Shown here: piece after piece, positions 1-10,410 of the stretch | How positions within the stretch are numbered: the first letter of the stretch is position 1 | How the letters are laid out: every line of letters starts with the position of its first letter | Made by a program: the position numbers and the translations under genes | From: a virus | Strand: one strand, 5' to 3' | IMG/VR virus record: IMGVR_UViG_3300020439_000005 | Coordinates: 1-64,000 of that record | Length of the DNA: 64,000 nucleotides | Notes under the pieces: model-generated | The model's input: the letters and a program-made list of their open reading frames with translations, nothing else | Told to the model about the DNA's origin: nothing | Database searches by the model: none

Positions 1-2678
<2,678 letters not shown>

Positions 2679-2981
2679 TCACCGCACCGTCCATACATCG
2701 AAGGCCGAGCCTCTTTCGTGGTCTATGAACCGAATGTAGGGTTTATCCTCATTACGATTCAAGACCGCCGAGCCACCGAGCATGGAAATAAGAAAATCAC
2801 GTGCCGCTTCTTCTGTTCCGGTCCTGTCCGGCATGACGTATTCTTCTCCGTCATGAAAGACAACCCACATGCCGTCGTCTCTTTTTGAAAGGTGGATTCC
2901 TTCGTGAGTTCCCTTAGATGCTTGAGCCGAGAATGCCAATAGTTCACGTCGACCGTTAGGTCCCTTCTGTGACCACGTCAT
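2679..2981 (-). CDS. Hypothetical protein, 100 aa
   Basis: I do not recognise this family. The start is put at ATG 2981 because it forms a 4-bp ATGA overlap with the stop of the preceding gene (2978-2980), the usual coupling in this genome. An ATG 18 bp upstream is possible. The protein is soluble, with alternating charged and aromatic residues (MWVVFHDGEEYVMPDR) and no obvious motif. It sits between the fibre gene and another unknown, so it may be a minor virion or accessory protein. Confidence 0.7.
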   Translation of the reverse strand: MTWSQKGPNGRRELLAFSAQASKGTHEGIHLSKRDDGMWVVFHDGEEYVMPDRTGTEEAARDFLISMLGGSAVLNRNEDKPYIRFIDHERGSAFDVWTVR

Positions 2982-3322
2982 GACCATTCTTGTGACCACC
3001 CATCATCCCAAGATACCCAATTAGGGTCGAAGTCCGCTTTATCGACTTGAGGAGAAAACTGTCGCATGCTACTCTGATTCATCAACTCGGGGTCAATGAA
3101 ATGATTTCTAAGAATCTCGACCATGTGTAATGGGTTGTAATCACAACCATTCCCGACCTGTATTGTACCACGACCGCCATATCCGGGGAACATGAAAGTC
3201 CATGTTCCGTCTGACGTACAAACTACTGTCGCTACGTGTTCTCCTTGAAGGGTTGAGCCGTGTAATTCCATACCGAAGGCTCCACCCACCGTCCACACTA
3301 GGTCGGCTTCTACGGCGTCCAT
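2978..3322 (-). CDS. Hypothetical protein, 114 aa
   Basis: Unrecognised. It is the first gene of a short unit 2978 > 2679 > fibre. A TATA-like box with a GTGGGGG stretch lies 24 nt upstream of the ATG, so the messenger is probably nearly leaderless. The protein is Gly and aromatic rich in its middle part (TWTFMFPGYGGRG) and acidic/Trp-rich at its end. There is no signal peptide or membrane segment. Confidence 0.7.
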   Translation of the reverse strand: MDAVEADLVWTVGGAFGMELHGSTLQGEHVATVVCTSDGTWTFMFPGYGGRGTIQVGNGCDYNPLHMVEILRNHFIDPELMNQSSMRQFSPQVDKADFDPNWVSWDDGWSQEWS

Positions 3323-3344
3323 TTCGATACTCAGTCCCCCACGT

Positions 3345-3354
3345 GGCTAATATG
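3345..3354 (-). promoter_or_regulatory. Class II-like TATA box (CATATTAGCC)
   Basis: CATATTAGCC followed by ACGTGGGGGACTG lies 22-24 nt before ATG 3322. The spacing matches an archaeal TATA box for a leaderless transcript. The GTGGGG stretch matches the replication-gene promoters of this window. Confidence 0.5.
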
Positions 3355-3359
3355 CGTGT

Positions 3360-3557
3360 TTATTGTTTCATCACGGGAGACGTCGTCTGCCACGCTTCTT
3401 CTATTACACGAACCACGTTGACGGACACGGGGTTAGTCCTTCTATCGAGTGCAAGTTCATACGCCTTTCTAAGGGCTACACCGACGTTTTTAGCGTCAAT
3501 TTCAACCTGCTCAACGCCTTCATTACCGAAGTCCACATTGACTCTGTATTGAGGCAT
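3360..3557 (-). CDS. Small hypothetical protein, 65 aa
   Basis: Unrecognised. The start is set at ATG 3557 (MPQYRVNVDFGNEG) because a class II promoter box ends 22 nt before it. A GTG 21 bp upstream would lie inside the promoter. The sequence suggests a small alpha/beta fold with a Lys/Arg-rich helix (VALRKAYELALDRR), like the short phage proteins that modify or bind other proteins, but no function can be assigned. Confidence 0.65.
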   Translation of the reverse strand: MPQYRVNVDFGNEGVEQVEIDAKNVGVALRKAYELALDRRTNPVSVNVVRVIEEAWQTTSPVMKQ

Positions 3558-3572
3558 AGTTGAAGGAGGCAT

Positions 3573-3587
3573 CCCCACCTACTTAAC
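3573..3587 (-). promoter_or_regulatory. Class II promoter (GTTAAGTAGGTGGGG)
   Basis: GTTAAGTAGGTGGGG lies 22 nt before ATG 3557 and overlaps the stop codon of the XPF-like nuclease gene. It matches the replication-gene box (CTTMATAA followed by GGTGGGG). Confidence 0.6.
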
Positions 3588-4415
3588 GTGTAAGCATTGA
3601 TAGATTTTCTCTGCCGTCTTTTTCCCAATGCCTTCTATCTCCATCAAGTCGTCGACTGACGCAGTACAGAGGTCTGCGATACTCGGGTAGACTGCTATTA
3701 TCTTTCTACGGGTTTTCGTACCTATCTTAGGTAAAGACTCCACGATTGCATTTCTGAAATCTGTTGCTTTGGCACCTTTCGGTCTAGGAACGTAAACTCT
3801 AGGGTCATCGTCCTCGACCTTCTCAACTATCCGACTAATTAACTCGGCGGCATCATGCTTGTCGGGGATGAATAGGGGAGGGTAGCCCACGGCGCATAGA
3901 GATGCGATATATCCTAGAAGGACTCGCTCGTTTACGTCTCGCATCATCATGTCGGCTTTGATTTCATTATACGACTTCGTGACTAGAAGATAGGAAAACT
4001 CGGCTTCTTCTCTCATCGACCCTAATTGTCTCAATCTTCGGTCATCAAACAAACTCGGAAGAAAGTCATCTTCCTTTCTTTCGACGGAGACCCGTCGAGT
4101 CGAGATGTCTCCCTTCCCTGTTTCGAGATGGACGATTTCAAAACCGAGATTGTTGAGATACTCGGCGATAACCCAATGCTCCCTGTGGTCAACCTTCTGT
4201 TGTCGGTCAAGGAGTTCCTGTATGATAGCCCTACCGAGCCACTCGCACCGTTCTTCGTGTCCGGTGGGTATTTCGCCCACTTCGATGTTTGCTCCGCTTA
4301 GGAGACGCAACAGAGCCAATTTTCGGCCAAGCCCGCCTGTGCTAGCGGCTTCAACAAAAGCCTCGGGGTTCTCTAGTATCTCTTTAGCCTTGAATGTCTT
4401 ATTGGCGGGTACCAT
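3579..4415 (-). CDS. ERCC4/XPF-family nuclease with C-terminal HhH domain
   Basis: This is a predicted structure-specific endonuclease for forks, flaps or crossovers. The ERCC4 nuclease signature GDxnERKxxxD is visible at residues 102-117 (GDISTRRVSVERKEDD). Two helix-hairpin-helix elements follow near residues 225-275 (LPKIGTKTRRKI and IEGIGKKTAEKI). It has the nuclease-HhH part of XPF/Hef without a helicase domain. It is the last gene of the clamp, small protein, primase, nuclease operon. Its start overlaps the primase end by 17 bp and has a good Shine-Dalgarno (GGAGG, 7 nt). In archaea XPF-type nucleases work with PCNA, which is encoded three genes upstream. Confidence 0.85.
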   Translation of the reverse strand: MVPANKTFKAKEILENPEAFVEAASTGGLGRKLALLRLLSGANIEVGEIPTGHEERCEWLGRAIIQELLDRQQKVDHREHWVIAEYLNNLGFEIVHLETGKGDISTRRVSVERKEDDFLPSLFDDRRLRQLGSMREEAEFSYLLVTKSYNEIKADMMMRDVNERVLLGYIASLCAVGYPPLFIPDKHDAAELISRIVEKVEDDDPRVYVPRPKGAKATDFRNAIVESLPKIGTKTRRKIIAVYPSIADLCTASVDDLMEIEGIGKKTAEKIYQCLHVK

Positions 4416-5580
4416 CTATCTTCCTCCATTTTCTCTTTACTGTTTTCTTTTTGGGGAATGCCTCAATGTACTTCGGGCATGCCTCTCCAATGCAACAACG
4501 GTCTCTCTTTAGTGTCGTGCAGTTAGCGTTCGTGTGGTATCTATCGTTATGGAATATCGACTCCAATTGATGACGCCTGTACTTATGATTCTCCACATCG
4601 ACATAACCACGTTCATGTGCTAACTCGACCCAAAGAGAGTCGAATGTGTCTATGTCTATGCCTATACTCTTAGCGTACATGGCGGTGTGGACTCTTGACT
4701 TATGATACGGGTTCATCGAACGAAGTTCATTGACCACACCCGGACATCGTACTTCTAGTGAAGCGAGGAACTGTCCTAATCCCGTCTCGACGTCCACTTT
4801 GATTTCAGATGGGATAATCGGTCTTAGTTCCACATCGTCTTTGTTTATCTTCAAGTCGAGGAACCTAATCAGTTCCTTAAGTGTTAATTTCTTTGACCCG
4901 ATTATGAAAGGTCCCTCGTTCTTAGGACGGTATGAATGTGCGACGATATTATCGTGGCCGGAATACAACATGTCTCTAGTCAGAGGCATAGCCATTCGAC
5001 CGCTTTTCTCCCCATGTCTGTTCACATGGGTTGTGAAGGGGAACCTACACAATCGCTTAGGGTCGCCTGTGGTTTGCACATCGAGAGTATTTAATCCATG
5101 CAAAATCTTGAGTTGTGTTTGGGTCTGATTGACGATTCTCCGTAGTGCATCAGCAGTTCCGTCTGTATGCTTGAACTTGAAAAGTGTCGGTGTGTGAAGA
5201 ATGAAAAGATGGTAGCCTTTCGAGCCGGAATACTGAACCCAATGTGCTACGTCATGCTCCTCAAGATACTGAGACAACTTGACCGCATCTGCATAGGCGT
5301 TCTCCGGCTTCGTATCATGGTCGAAGTCAAAGAAGGTCAAGCGGTACTGAATCTGTGTCGGCAGTTGTTTGCCTCCACCATCATAGCCTAGTCCATCGTA
5401 GCCCTGTGTACTGATGAAGCATGAGTTATAGCCGTCCCAATCAGAGAAGGATGAATATGCTTCTTCGGGTGTGAAGATGAAGTGTTGCCTAGGGTTGCCT
5501 ACTGAACGTGGATAATGCGTGAACCCGAGTTCTTCGCATAACTCCTCAAACTCAGTAAACTCAAGTCTCATCATTCTCAT
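4399..5580 (-). CDS. PriS-PriL fusion DNA primase
   Basis: This 393-residue archaeo-eukaryotic primase makes primers for replication. The catalytic part shows DxD (FFDFDHD, D85 and D87), the nucleotide-binding SGSKGYHLF motif at 118-126 and a GDPKRLCRFP segment at 172-181, all typical of the PriS small subunit. The C-terminal third resembles the Fe-S domain of the large subunit PriL: Cys279 in RCPG, a YHKSRVHTAMYAKSIGI helix region, and NC, RCC and AC cysteines at 354-368. Four such cysteines bind a 4Fe-4S cluster in PriL. One polypeptide thus appears to replace both subunits. Its start overlaps the preceding stop (ATGA). Confidence 0.85.
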   Translation of the reverse strand: MRMMRLEFTEFEELCEELGFTHYPRSVGNPRQHFIFTPEEAYSSFSDWDGYNSCFISTQGYDGLGYDGGGKQLPTQIQYRLTFFDFDHDTKPENAYADAVKLSQYLEEHDVAHWVQYSGSKGYHLFILHTPTLFKFKHTDGTADALRRIVNQTQTQLKILHGLNTLDVQTTGDPKRLCRFPFTTHVNRHGEKSGRMAMPLTRDMLYSGHDNIVAHSYRPKNEGPFIIGSKKLTLKELIRFLDLKINKDDVELRPIIPSEIKVDVETGLGQFLASLEVRCPGVVNELRSMNPYHKSRVHTAMYAKSIGIDIDTFDSLWVELAHERGYVDVENHKYRRHQLESIFHNDRYHTNANCTTLKRDRCCIGEACPKYIEAFPKKKTVKRKWRKIDGTRQ

Positions 5581-5777
5581 TCCAATAGTTTACTCAGAGT
5601 ATCAATCACGTTCTGCAACTCTTTCTTGATTCTCTGCTCGTATGCTAGGTCGACTTGACTGTCGGTGATACCCATAGCCGACTTTAGTAAATCCAAAGTG
5701 ACTAGGTTCCTCAATGCCTCTGCGTCCTCCTCGGTGAACCCGAGTTTTTCTTCTATCTCTCGTATCTGTTTGCTCAT
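5577..5777 (-). CDS. Small helical protein, 66 aa
   Basis: Translationally coupled (ATGA overlaps at both ends) between the clamp-like gene and the primase. It is acidic and helical (IREIEEKLGFTEEDAEAL), probably a short coiled coil or a UBA/HTH-like bundle. Its position suggests a replisome accessory role, but I recognise no family. Confidence 0.7.
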   Translation of the reverse strand: MSKQIREIEEKLGFTEEDAEALRNLVTLDLLKSAMGITDSQVDLAYEQRIKKELQNVIDTLSKLLE

Positions 5778-6595
5778 TCTCTCACGGCCTCTGTTGCTAA
5801 TACCGATGTAAACTCTCCATCGGTGGAATCTATGATGACGAATTGACCGTCACGATGTTTTGAAATCGTCACGGTTTCCGTAGCAGGGTCAAACCTTCTT
5901 ATGATTGTGCGTAGGTTGTCGGTGAATCTGATTGACCAATTGTCTGCCCCTTTCACGGCGACAAAGTCAACGTCTGACCATGAGCGAGAAGTTTTGCTAG
6001 TCCAATGTCCGGCTTCGCACTTTGCTTCTCCGCTACTCCAAGTGTATTCTATGTACGGAGCCTTAGCAGTAGTCATGTCCTTCAAGCCTCGTCGTAGTTG
6101 GTCTATGCTCATTGTAATAACATGGTCGGCGGGTTCATTTCTAAACATAGGGAATGTCCTCACACCATCCACGATAGGAAGAACCCATCTGTCCGGTATG
6201 GTGAGGCACTCATCCTCGTCAGACGGCATGATAGATACTCCACCCGACGATTCTCCCGAGATTTCTATTGGTTTGTGAACGTCAGTCTGTATTCTGACCA
6301 ATTCGTCTCGACCAAACTTATTCTTGAGCATGTCTGAGAGTTCTTTCGGGTTGACTAGCATAACGCATACACCACTAGGCAAAGCCTCGACCACGTCCCA
6401 CCTGTCGATGAAGACCTGCAAGGTACGTGTCTGATTCGTCGTCCATATCGACGCACCATCCGTAGCAAATAGAACCCGTACAGGCGTCGCAGGGTCGTCA
6501 ACGGTACCTGCGTCAAGGAAGGTGCAAAAGCGACCCGCATTGACTGATACGTCGACCCGTCGTGGTACTTCTGAGGACGGGGTGTACTCTCTCAT
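5774..6595 (-). CDS. PCNA-like sliding clamp (probable)
   Basis: It has the length of a PCNA protomer (273 aa against about 245-260) and a two-half layout. The N-terminal half has an FATDGASIW strand pair, a helix ending in an NPKELSDMLKNK segment and an acidic linker (MPSDEDECLTIPDRW). The C-terminal half begins near VITMSIDQLRRGLKDM. This order and the linker resemble archaeal PCNA, but similarity by eye is weak. Supporting context is an operon with primase and XPF nuclease, plus PIP-box-like motifs in PolB and in the microprotein at 57.5 kb. If it is not PCNA it is another replication accessory factor. Confidence 0.55.
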   Translation of the reverse strand: MREYTPSSEVPRRVDVSVNAGRFCTFLDAGTVDDPATPVRVLFATDGASIWTTNQTRTLQVFIDRWDVVEALPSGVCVMLVNPKELSDMLKNKFGRDELVRIQTDVHKPIEISGESSGGVSIMPSDEDECLTIPDRWVLPIVDGVRTFPMFRNEPADHVITMSIDQLRRGLKDMTTAKAPYIEYTWSSGEAKCEAGHWTSKTSRSWSDVDFVAVKGADNWSIRFTDNLRTIIRRFDPATETVTISKHRDGQFVIIDSTDGEFTSVLATEAVRE

Positions 6596-6610
6596 GTGCT
6601 AAAGCACAAA

Positions 6611-6626
6611 CCCCACCGTCTTAAGG
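6611..6626 (-). promoter_or_regulatory. Class II promoter (CCTTAAGACGGTGGGG)
   Basis: CTTAAGAC plus GGTGGGG stands 22 nt before ATG 6595, heading the clamp, primase and nuclease operon. There is no Shine-Dalgarno before the ATG, as expected for a leaderless start. Confidence 0.65.
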
Positions 6627-6633
6627 AGAAAGG

Positions 6634-6858
6634 TCATTCTTTTTCCAATAATTCTTGATAGTGTCGCACTACCTGTTCTTTGGGTAGGTGCATGCTTAGT
6701 GAGAGGATTAGTTCGTTAGTGAGTTGTTGTATTTCAAGAACGGTTTGCGAAGTGTCGAACCGCCCTTTACTTTCGATTTCTGATTCGCAAAGGTCGGCTA
6801 TTTGATTGAGGGTACTTCTCACTCTTTTAACTTCGGTTTCAAGATTTGTCGCTTCCAT
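6634..6858 (-). CDS. Small coiled-coil protein, 74 aa
   Basis: The start is chosen at ATG 6858, which has a strong ribosome-binding site (GGAGGGGTGAAA) and follows the preceding stop by 2 bp. The frame is open further upstream but that part is a shadow of the neighbour. The protein is helical and charged throughout (NLETEVKRVRSTLNQIADL), probably a coiled coil. It is cotranscribed with the class I gene before it. Function unknown. Confidence 0.65.
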   Translation of the reverse strand: MEATNLETEVKRVRSTLNQIADLCESEIESKGRFDTSQTVLEIQQLTNELILSLSMHLPKEQVVRHYQELLEKE

Positions 6859-6860
6859 TT

Positions 6861-7280
6861 TCACCCCTCCGCCACTAAGATGTCGTAGTTCTCCGGTGAA
6901 GCGAAGCCAACTGTGATAGTGACTGTGCCGTCGTCGTTGTTGTCGACACCCAAAATAATTTCTTTGATGCCCCTTTCTCTCATGAGAGTCGAAGGTGGAG
7001 TCAAGTTGCCTCTGACTGCCTCGATAATGTCGTAGCCCAATGTGTACGGACTCAAGATGTGATACATGGTGATGCCCGATGGGTTCTCGCCGTCCCAATA
7101 GGCGTTCTCGGGAGATTCACCGGCCTTGATGAGGTCGATAGCAACCCTCTGCCTGTTTTCGTCGATACCAACTAAACCTGCGGAGAACTCGGGGCTGAGA
7201 GTCACGTACCCTCTACGTCCCTCTTGTATTGCGTCGTTCCATGTGTTCGTGTCTGTTAGGTCCGCGCCGTGTGCGTTCAT
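6861..7280 (-). CDS. Hypothetical accessory protein, 139 aa
   Basis: Unrecognised. The start is placed at ATG 7280 (MNAHGADLTDTNTW) because a class I promoter ends 20 nt upstream; the other ATG, 7298, is only 2 nt from the TATA box. The protein is acidic and looks globular, with an Asp-rich turn (GVDNNDDGTVTITVGF) and no cysteines. It is one of the nine genes or loci behind a CACAAAAC-type promoter. Confidence 0.65.
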   Translation of the reverse strand: MNAHGADLTDTNTWNDAIQEGRRGYVTLSPEFSAGLVGIDENRQRVAIDLIKAGESPENAYWDGENPSGITMYHILSPYTLGYDIIEAVRGNLTPPSTLMRERGIKEIILGVDNNDDGTVTITVGFASPENYDILVAEG

Positions 7281-7300
7281 GTTTGTGGGTAGGTACATTA

Positions 7301-7323
7301 CTATATGAAGCCTTCCCTTTGTG
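7301..7323 (-). promoter_or_regulatory. Class I promoter
   Basis: CACAAAgg, 6 nt, then TTCATATAG on the minus strand. The second half of the upstream box deviates from CACAAAAC but the spacing is identical to the other eight copies. Confidence 0.6.
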
Positions 7324-7325
7324 AT

Positions 7326-7661
7326 TTACAAATCATAGGCGTCGGGAAGTGCTAGCCACGTTTTCTGCGGATATTTGCTCCTACCGTCGACGCTAGAAAT
7401 CTTCTCACTACCTACGCAGGTGAATAGGTGTGGTTTTTTCGCTAGGTGGTTAGACAAGCGGTTCATCTCGAAAGGTTGGTTTTCAAGAGCGGCAATTTCT
7501 CCGGTGGTCAATGGTTTACCATCGGGATGAATTGCTCCGGCCTTTATCATGGCGTTCCAAAGACGTTTGACGTTCCGACCGTCAGACTTGCCTAGCCTAC
7601 CTTTGCGGCGTTGGCCGTATTTGCTACTCGGTACGTACTTATCTTCGGTGCTATCAGTCAT
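7326..7661 (-). CDS. Winged-helix-like protein, 111 aa
   Basis: Coupled to the upstream nuclease gene by an 8-bp overlap. After a basic N-terminus (KYGQRRKGRLGKSDGRNVKR), the segment LTTGEIAALENQPFEMNRLSNHLA, then a hairpin and KTWLALP at the end, suggests a winged-helix DNA-binding fold. No family is recognised. It may be a partner or regulator of the Cas4/RecB-like nuclease. Confidence 0.6.
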   Translation of the reverse strand: MTDSTEDKYVPSSKYGQRRKGRLGKSDGRNVKRLWNAMIKAGAIHPDGKPLTTGEIAALENQPFEMNRLSNHLAKKPHLFTCVGSEKISSVDGRSKYPQKTWLALPDAYDL

Positions 7662-8850
7662 TTATCTTCGATTCCTTTTTCTTGATGTTCATTCGGCGTT
7701 GCGGCTTCACGATAGCAGTCTTGCGTATCTCTGTCGCTACATCATCCGGCAGAACGGGAAGAACTTTCTCGACGGCGGTCTTAGACAGGCTCACCATCTG
7801 ACCAAAGACGGCAGGTGGTACTAACTCCTGTACCAAAGATGGGACGTACTCGGTACGTGTGGTCTCGCCCCATACTATCGACCAATCTTGAGTCTCCTCG
7901 ACACAGTCTTCGACTTTCATTTGTCTATCGAATACGTTGTTCTTGAGATGAGCGTCAATAGCACGTGCCCTACGGTCTAGCATTTGCTTTGATGCTTTGA
8001 TAGTGGCTAGTTCGTTTAGCATTTCATTTAGGTCGTTATCAGCAGTTGGGTCTAGTAGGTCCCATGCTCCCTTCTGCATTAGTTCCTGTGCCCTAGGGCA
8101 AATGTCGGAATAGGCACACCACTTACACCCGTCACCGATTGTTGGGTTTGGTTCTTCGATTGATTGAATCCACTCGTACTGAGCCTTTAGCCAATCCTTG
8201 AACTCGTCGATTTTCTTATCGGTCCATGAAGTAGTCACTACGCCGTAGCGTAGCAAATCGAATGAGAACTTAATCTCCTTATCCGGCCACCACTCCCGAG
8301 CAACGGCGAGATAGATTCCGGCCTGTATCGAATTATCAGCCTCGGCTTGAGTCATGTTTGCTCGAATGGTTTTGTAGTCAACTAACTCAATTGTACCATC
8401 TCGATGTTCGAGTATTGCGTCGATGAATCCAAAGACAGGTACGCCATTACTTAGAATGTAGGGGCTTCTATGCGTTCCGAACCCTCTTTCGGTGTCGATT
8501 ATTCTAACCGGAGGCCGTCCTCGGCGGTCGAACCAACGGGTCAGCATAGTTTTGCCATCTTGATAAAATTGGAAATCAACTTCTGAAATTGCGTTTTCTT
8601 TTTCGTACAATTCCATTAGACGGTCGAATGTTAGTTTGCCCGTTTTGCCATCTTTATCGGGCTTTCGCCAATGCTCTAGTGCATTGTGTACGTTCGTTCC
8701 GACCCGAGCGGCCTGTCCCGAGTCTCGGTGGTTTGCTTTGTGTTTTAGGGTCACTTCATCATCCGACTTTGGGTCGTAATGATACTGATACTGCTGAGTG
8801 CAGTTCTTCGCCATTTTGAGTCTTGACGCAGACAGATAAGGTACTTTCAT
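7654..8850 (-). CDS. PD-(D/E)XK nuclease, Cas4/RecB-like
   Basis: A predicted DNA exonuclease or end-processing nuclease. It shows the N-terminal LSASRLKMAKNC helix with a cysteine, the HNALEHW helix, then GFIDAILEH and ELVDYKT (the D...DxK core), and a C-terminal CKWCAYSDIC cluster. Together with the N-terminal cysteine this could hold a Fe-S cluster as in Cas4 and AddB. ATG 8850 is preferred to the GTG 15 bp upstream because a TATA-like box lies 23 nt before it. In viruses such nucleases usually serve recombination; no CRISPR genes are nearby. Confidence 0.8.
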   Translation of the reverse strand: MKVPYLSASRLKMAKNCTQQYQYHYDPKSDDEVTLKHKANHRDSGQAARVGTNVHNALEHWRKPDKDGKTGKLTFDRLMELYEKENAISEVDFQFYQDGKTMLTRWFDRRGRPPVRIIDTERGFGTHRSPYILSNGVPVFGFIDAILEHRDGTIELVDYKTIRANMTQAEADNSIQAGIYLAVAREWWPDKEIKFSFDLLRYGVVTTSWTDKKIDEFKDWLKAQYEWIQSIEEPNPTIGDGCKWCAYSDICPRAQELMQKGAWDLLDPTADNDLNEMLNELATIKASKQMLDRRARAIDAHLKNNVFDRQMKVEDCVEETQDWSIVWGETTRTEYVPSLVQELVPPAVFGQMVSLSKTAVEKVLPVLPDDVATEIRKTAIVKPQRRMNIKKKESKIND

Positions 8851-8873
8851 AATGAAAGCGACCACTAATCACA

Positions 8874-8881
8874 CTATTAAG
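8874..8881 (-). promoter_or_regulatory. TATA-like box of the nuclease unit (CTTAATAG)
   Basis: CTTAATAG lies 23 nt before ATG 8850. The core matches class II, but the GGTGGGG stretch is replaced by TGTGATTAG. Confidence 0.45.
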
Positions 8882-8914
8882 CAGTCGGTCTATTGAAGAC
8901 CTATGGTCTATTTT

Positions 8915-9481
8915 CTATCGCCATCGTGGGCCTTCGAGCCATCCTACTAAAGAACGACGGGAACCCTTTGAAATCGGGGTCACGAAATGTTCGTGGTACG
9001 ATGGGAATACTATGATTGAGCCTTTCTTCGCTAGGTCAATCGGAGGCGGAGATGCGGTGTGTGCGAAGCCCAACTCTCCACCCTCGTATTCATCGGGGTC
9101 AGTTAGTTGAATGACTACGCTCAGTTTGCGGTGTCGTCCATCCTGTCGCATCCAATCTATATCGTGGTGAGAATCGTACTTATGTCCGGCCTCAGCGTAC
9201 TCTGTGAATTGAAGCGGTGGTAATGTGCTAACGGCTACATCGAAGTGTTGGTTCGCCGCCATAGCGTATTCCCAAACGACGTTATGCAATTCTCTGTACA
9301 CGTCGTCATTAGGCACCCATCGAATGTCCGTTTTGCGGTGTGAGTCTTCTTCATCGGTGCCTCCGGTTCTGAATGTCGATGCTTTTTGCACCGGAAGTTT
9401 TTGCATCTTCTCGACCCAACCATCAATGGTCTTAGTGTCGATTGCTCCCTCCCACATCAGCCATGCGGGGTGTTCCATCAT
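8915..9481 (-). CDS. 2OG-Fe(II) dioxygenase, prolyl-hydroxylase-like
   Basis: A 188-residue oxygenase of the P4H/PKHD type, expected to hydroxylate a substrate using 2-oxoglutarate, oxygen and Fe(II). The iron ligands are visible: HxD in YDSHHDIDW, and a distal His in HEHFVTPISKGSRRSLVGW with the 2OG-binding Arg downstream. GGELGF and GSIIVFPS mark the double-stranded beta-helix. It is the last gene of the SSB, Sak4-like, oxygenase operon. The substrate is unknown: candidates are prolines of the collagen-like fibre, another virion protein or a DNA base. Confidence 0.85.
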   Translation of the reverse strand: MMEHPAWLMWEGAIDTKTIDGWVEKMQKLPVQKASTFRTGGTDEEDSHRKTDIRWVPNDDVYRELHNVVWEYAMAANQHFDVAVSTLPPLQFTEYAEAGHKYDSHHDIDWMRQDGRHRKLSVVIQLTDPDEYEGGELGFAHTASPPPIDLAKKGSIIVFPSYHEHFVTPISKGSRRSLVGWLEGPRWR

Positions 9482-10377
9482 CAGTTCATCCCCTGCTTCT
9501 TAGCCGCATTCCAAAACCGCTCGGGAGTTGGGTTCTCAATCTTGAACGGTTTGCATGCTCTTGACTTCTTGACGTGTGCGGTGTGTCTGACTTGAGTCTC
9601 TCCACCCTTCGTCCTCTGTTGCTGAGATAACTCGATAATCCAATCGAATAGAGGGTCTGTTTGGTCCGGTCGACCTGCGGCGGCAGTCACCTGCTTTTCG
9701 TTAGCCGTACCGAAGTCCTGTGTGTACTGTCTGAGAAGGACGGTGGAAATGAAGTGATAGTTATACAGTTCCCCGCCAATCTTGAGCCTCTCGTATGGTT
9801 GGAAGAATAGTTTGTTAATCACTTTGTAGGAGTGCATCTGACCCTCAGCAAAAGCAGGGAGGGTCTTTTTGCCCTCTGCTACTGCCTGTTGCTGACGTGC
9901 TAGCAATAACTCTCCTTCGGATTTACCATGGACTTCTTGAGAATAGAAGTCACGGCATGCTAGATAGTATGCACCTTCGTTCTCCATCACCATTACACGT
10001 ACACCCTCGGGGTGTTCTTCGGCGTGTTGCCTGTGTAGGTCAATGAATGCTAGAACCATATCGTTGACTTCTGTTGGATTACGACATACCTTTCGGAATA
10101 GGCGAGAGCGGAGGCTGAGAGGCATTATGTCCTCCCGAGCCACTAAGTCTGCTTGACCTTCTAGGTCGCAGTCAATGATAGTCATAAGACACTCAGCAGG
10201 GTCTCGTCCCTCTGATAGGTGAGCAAAGTGCCGTAGTGCGAAGGTGGATTTACCACTCCCACTAAAGCCCTGCAACTTCATGTGCCTCGGACGTACTCTG
10301 ACCATGGAGTCCCCCGTGTCGCATGATGCGATTAGATTAGCATAATTTTCAGCCTTTTTCTTAGCGGATTTAGCCAT
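9481..10377 (-). CDS. Sak4-like RecA-fold ATPase
   Basis: A P-loop ATPase of 298 residues with Walker A GFSGSGKST near residues 37-45, a likely second motif TIIDCDLEG and a hydrophobic strand (VRVMVMEN). Its length and arrangement resemble Sak4/AAA_24 single-strand annealing ATPases of phages, which work with an SSB. The SSB-like gene lies directly upstream. A strong ribosome-binding site (AAAGGAGGT, 8 nt) precedes the ATG, consistent with an internal operon gene. Confidence 0.7.
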   Translation of the reverse strand: MAKSAKKKAENYANLIASCDTGDSMVRVRPRHMKLQGFSGSGKSTFALRHFAHLSEGRDPAECLMTIIDCDLEGQADLVAREDIMPLSLRSRLFRKVCRNPTEVNDMVLAFIDLHRQHAEEHPEGVRVMVMENEGAYYLACRDFYSQEVHGKSEGELLLARQQQAVAEGKKTLPAFAEGQMHSYKVINKLFFQPYERLKIGGELYNYHFISTVLLRQYTQDFGTANEKQVTAAAGRPDQTDPLFDWIIELSQQQRTKGGETQVRHTAHVKKSRACKPFKIENPTPERFWNAAKKQGMN

Positions 10378-10410
10378 GAATCAAACCTCCTTTCTCCACC
10401 TATAACCCGA

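Noticed and set aside
7654-8850. Cas4-like nuclease as part of a CRISPR system
   Set aside because: No repeat array, Cas1/Cas2 or effector genes are present; replication genes surround it.
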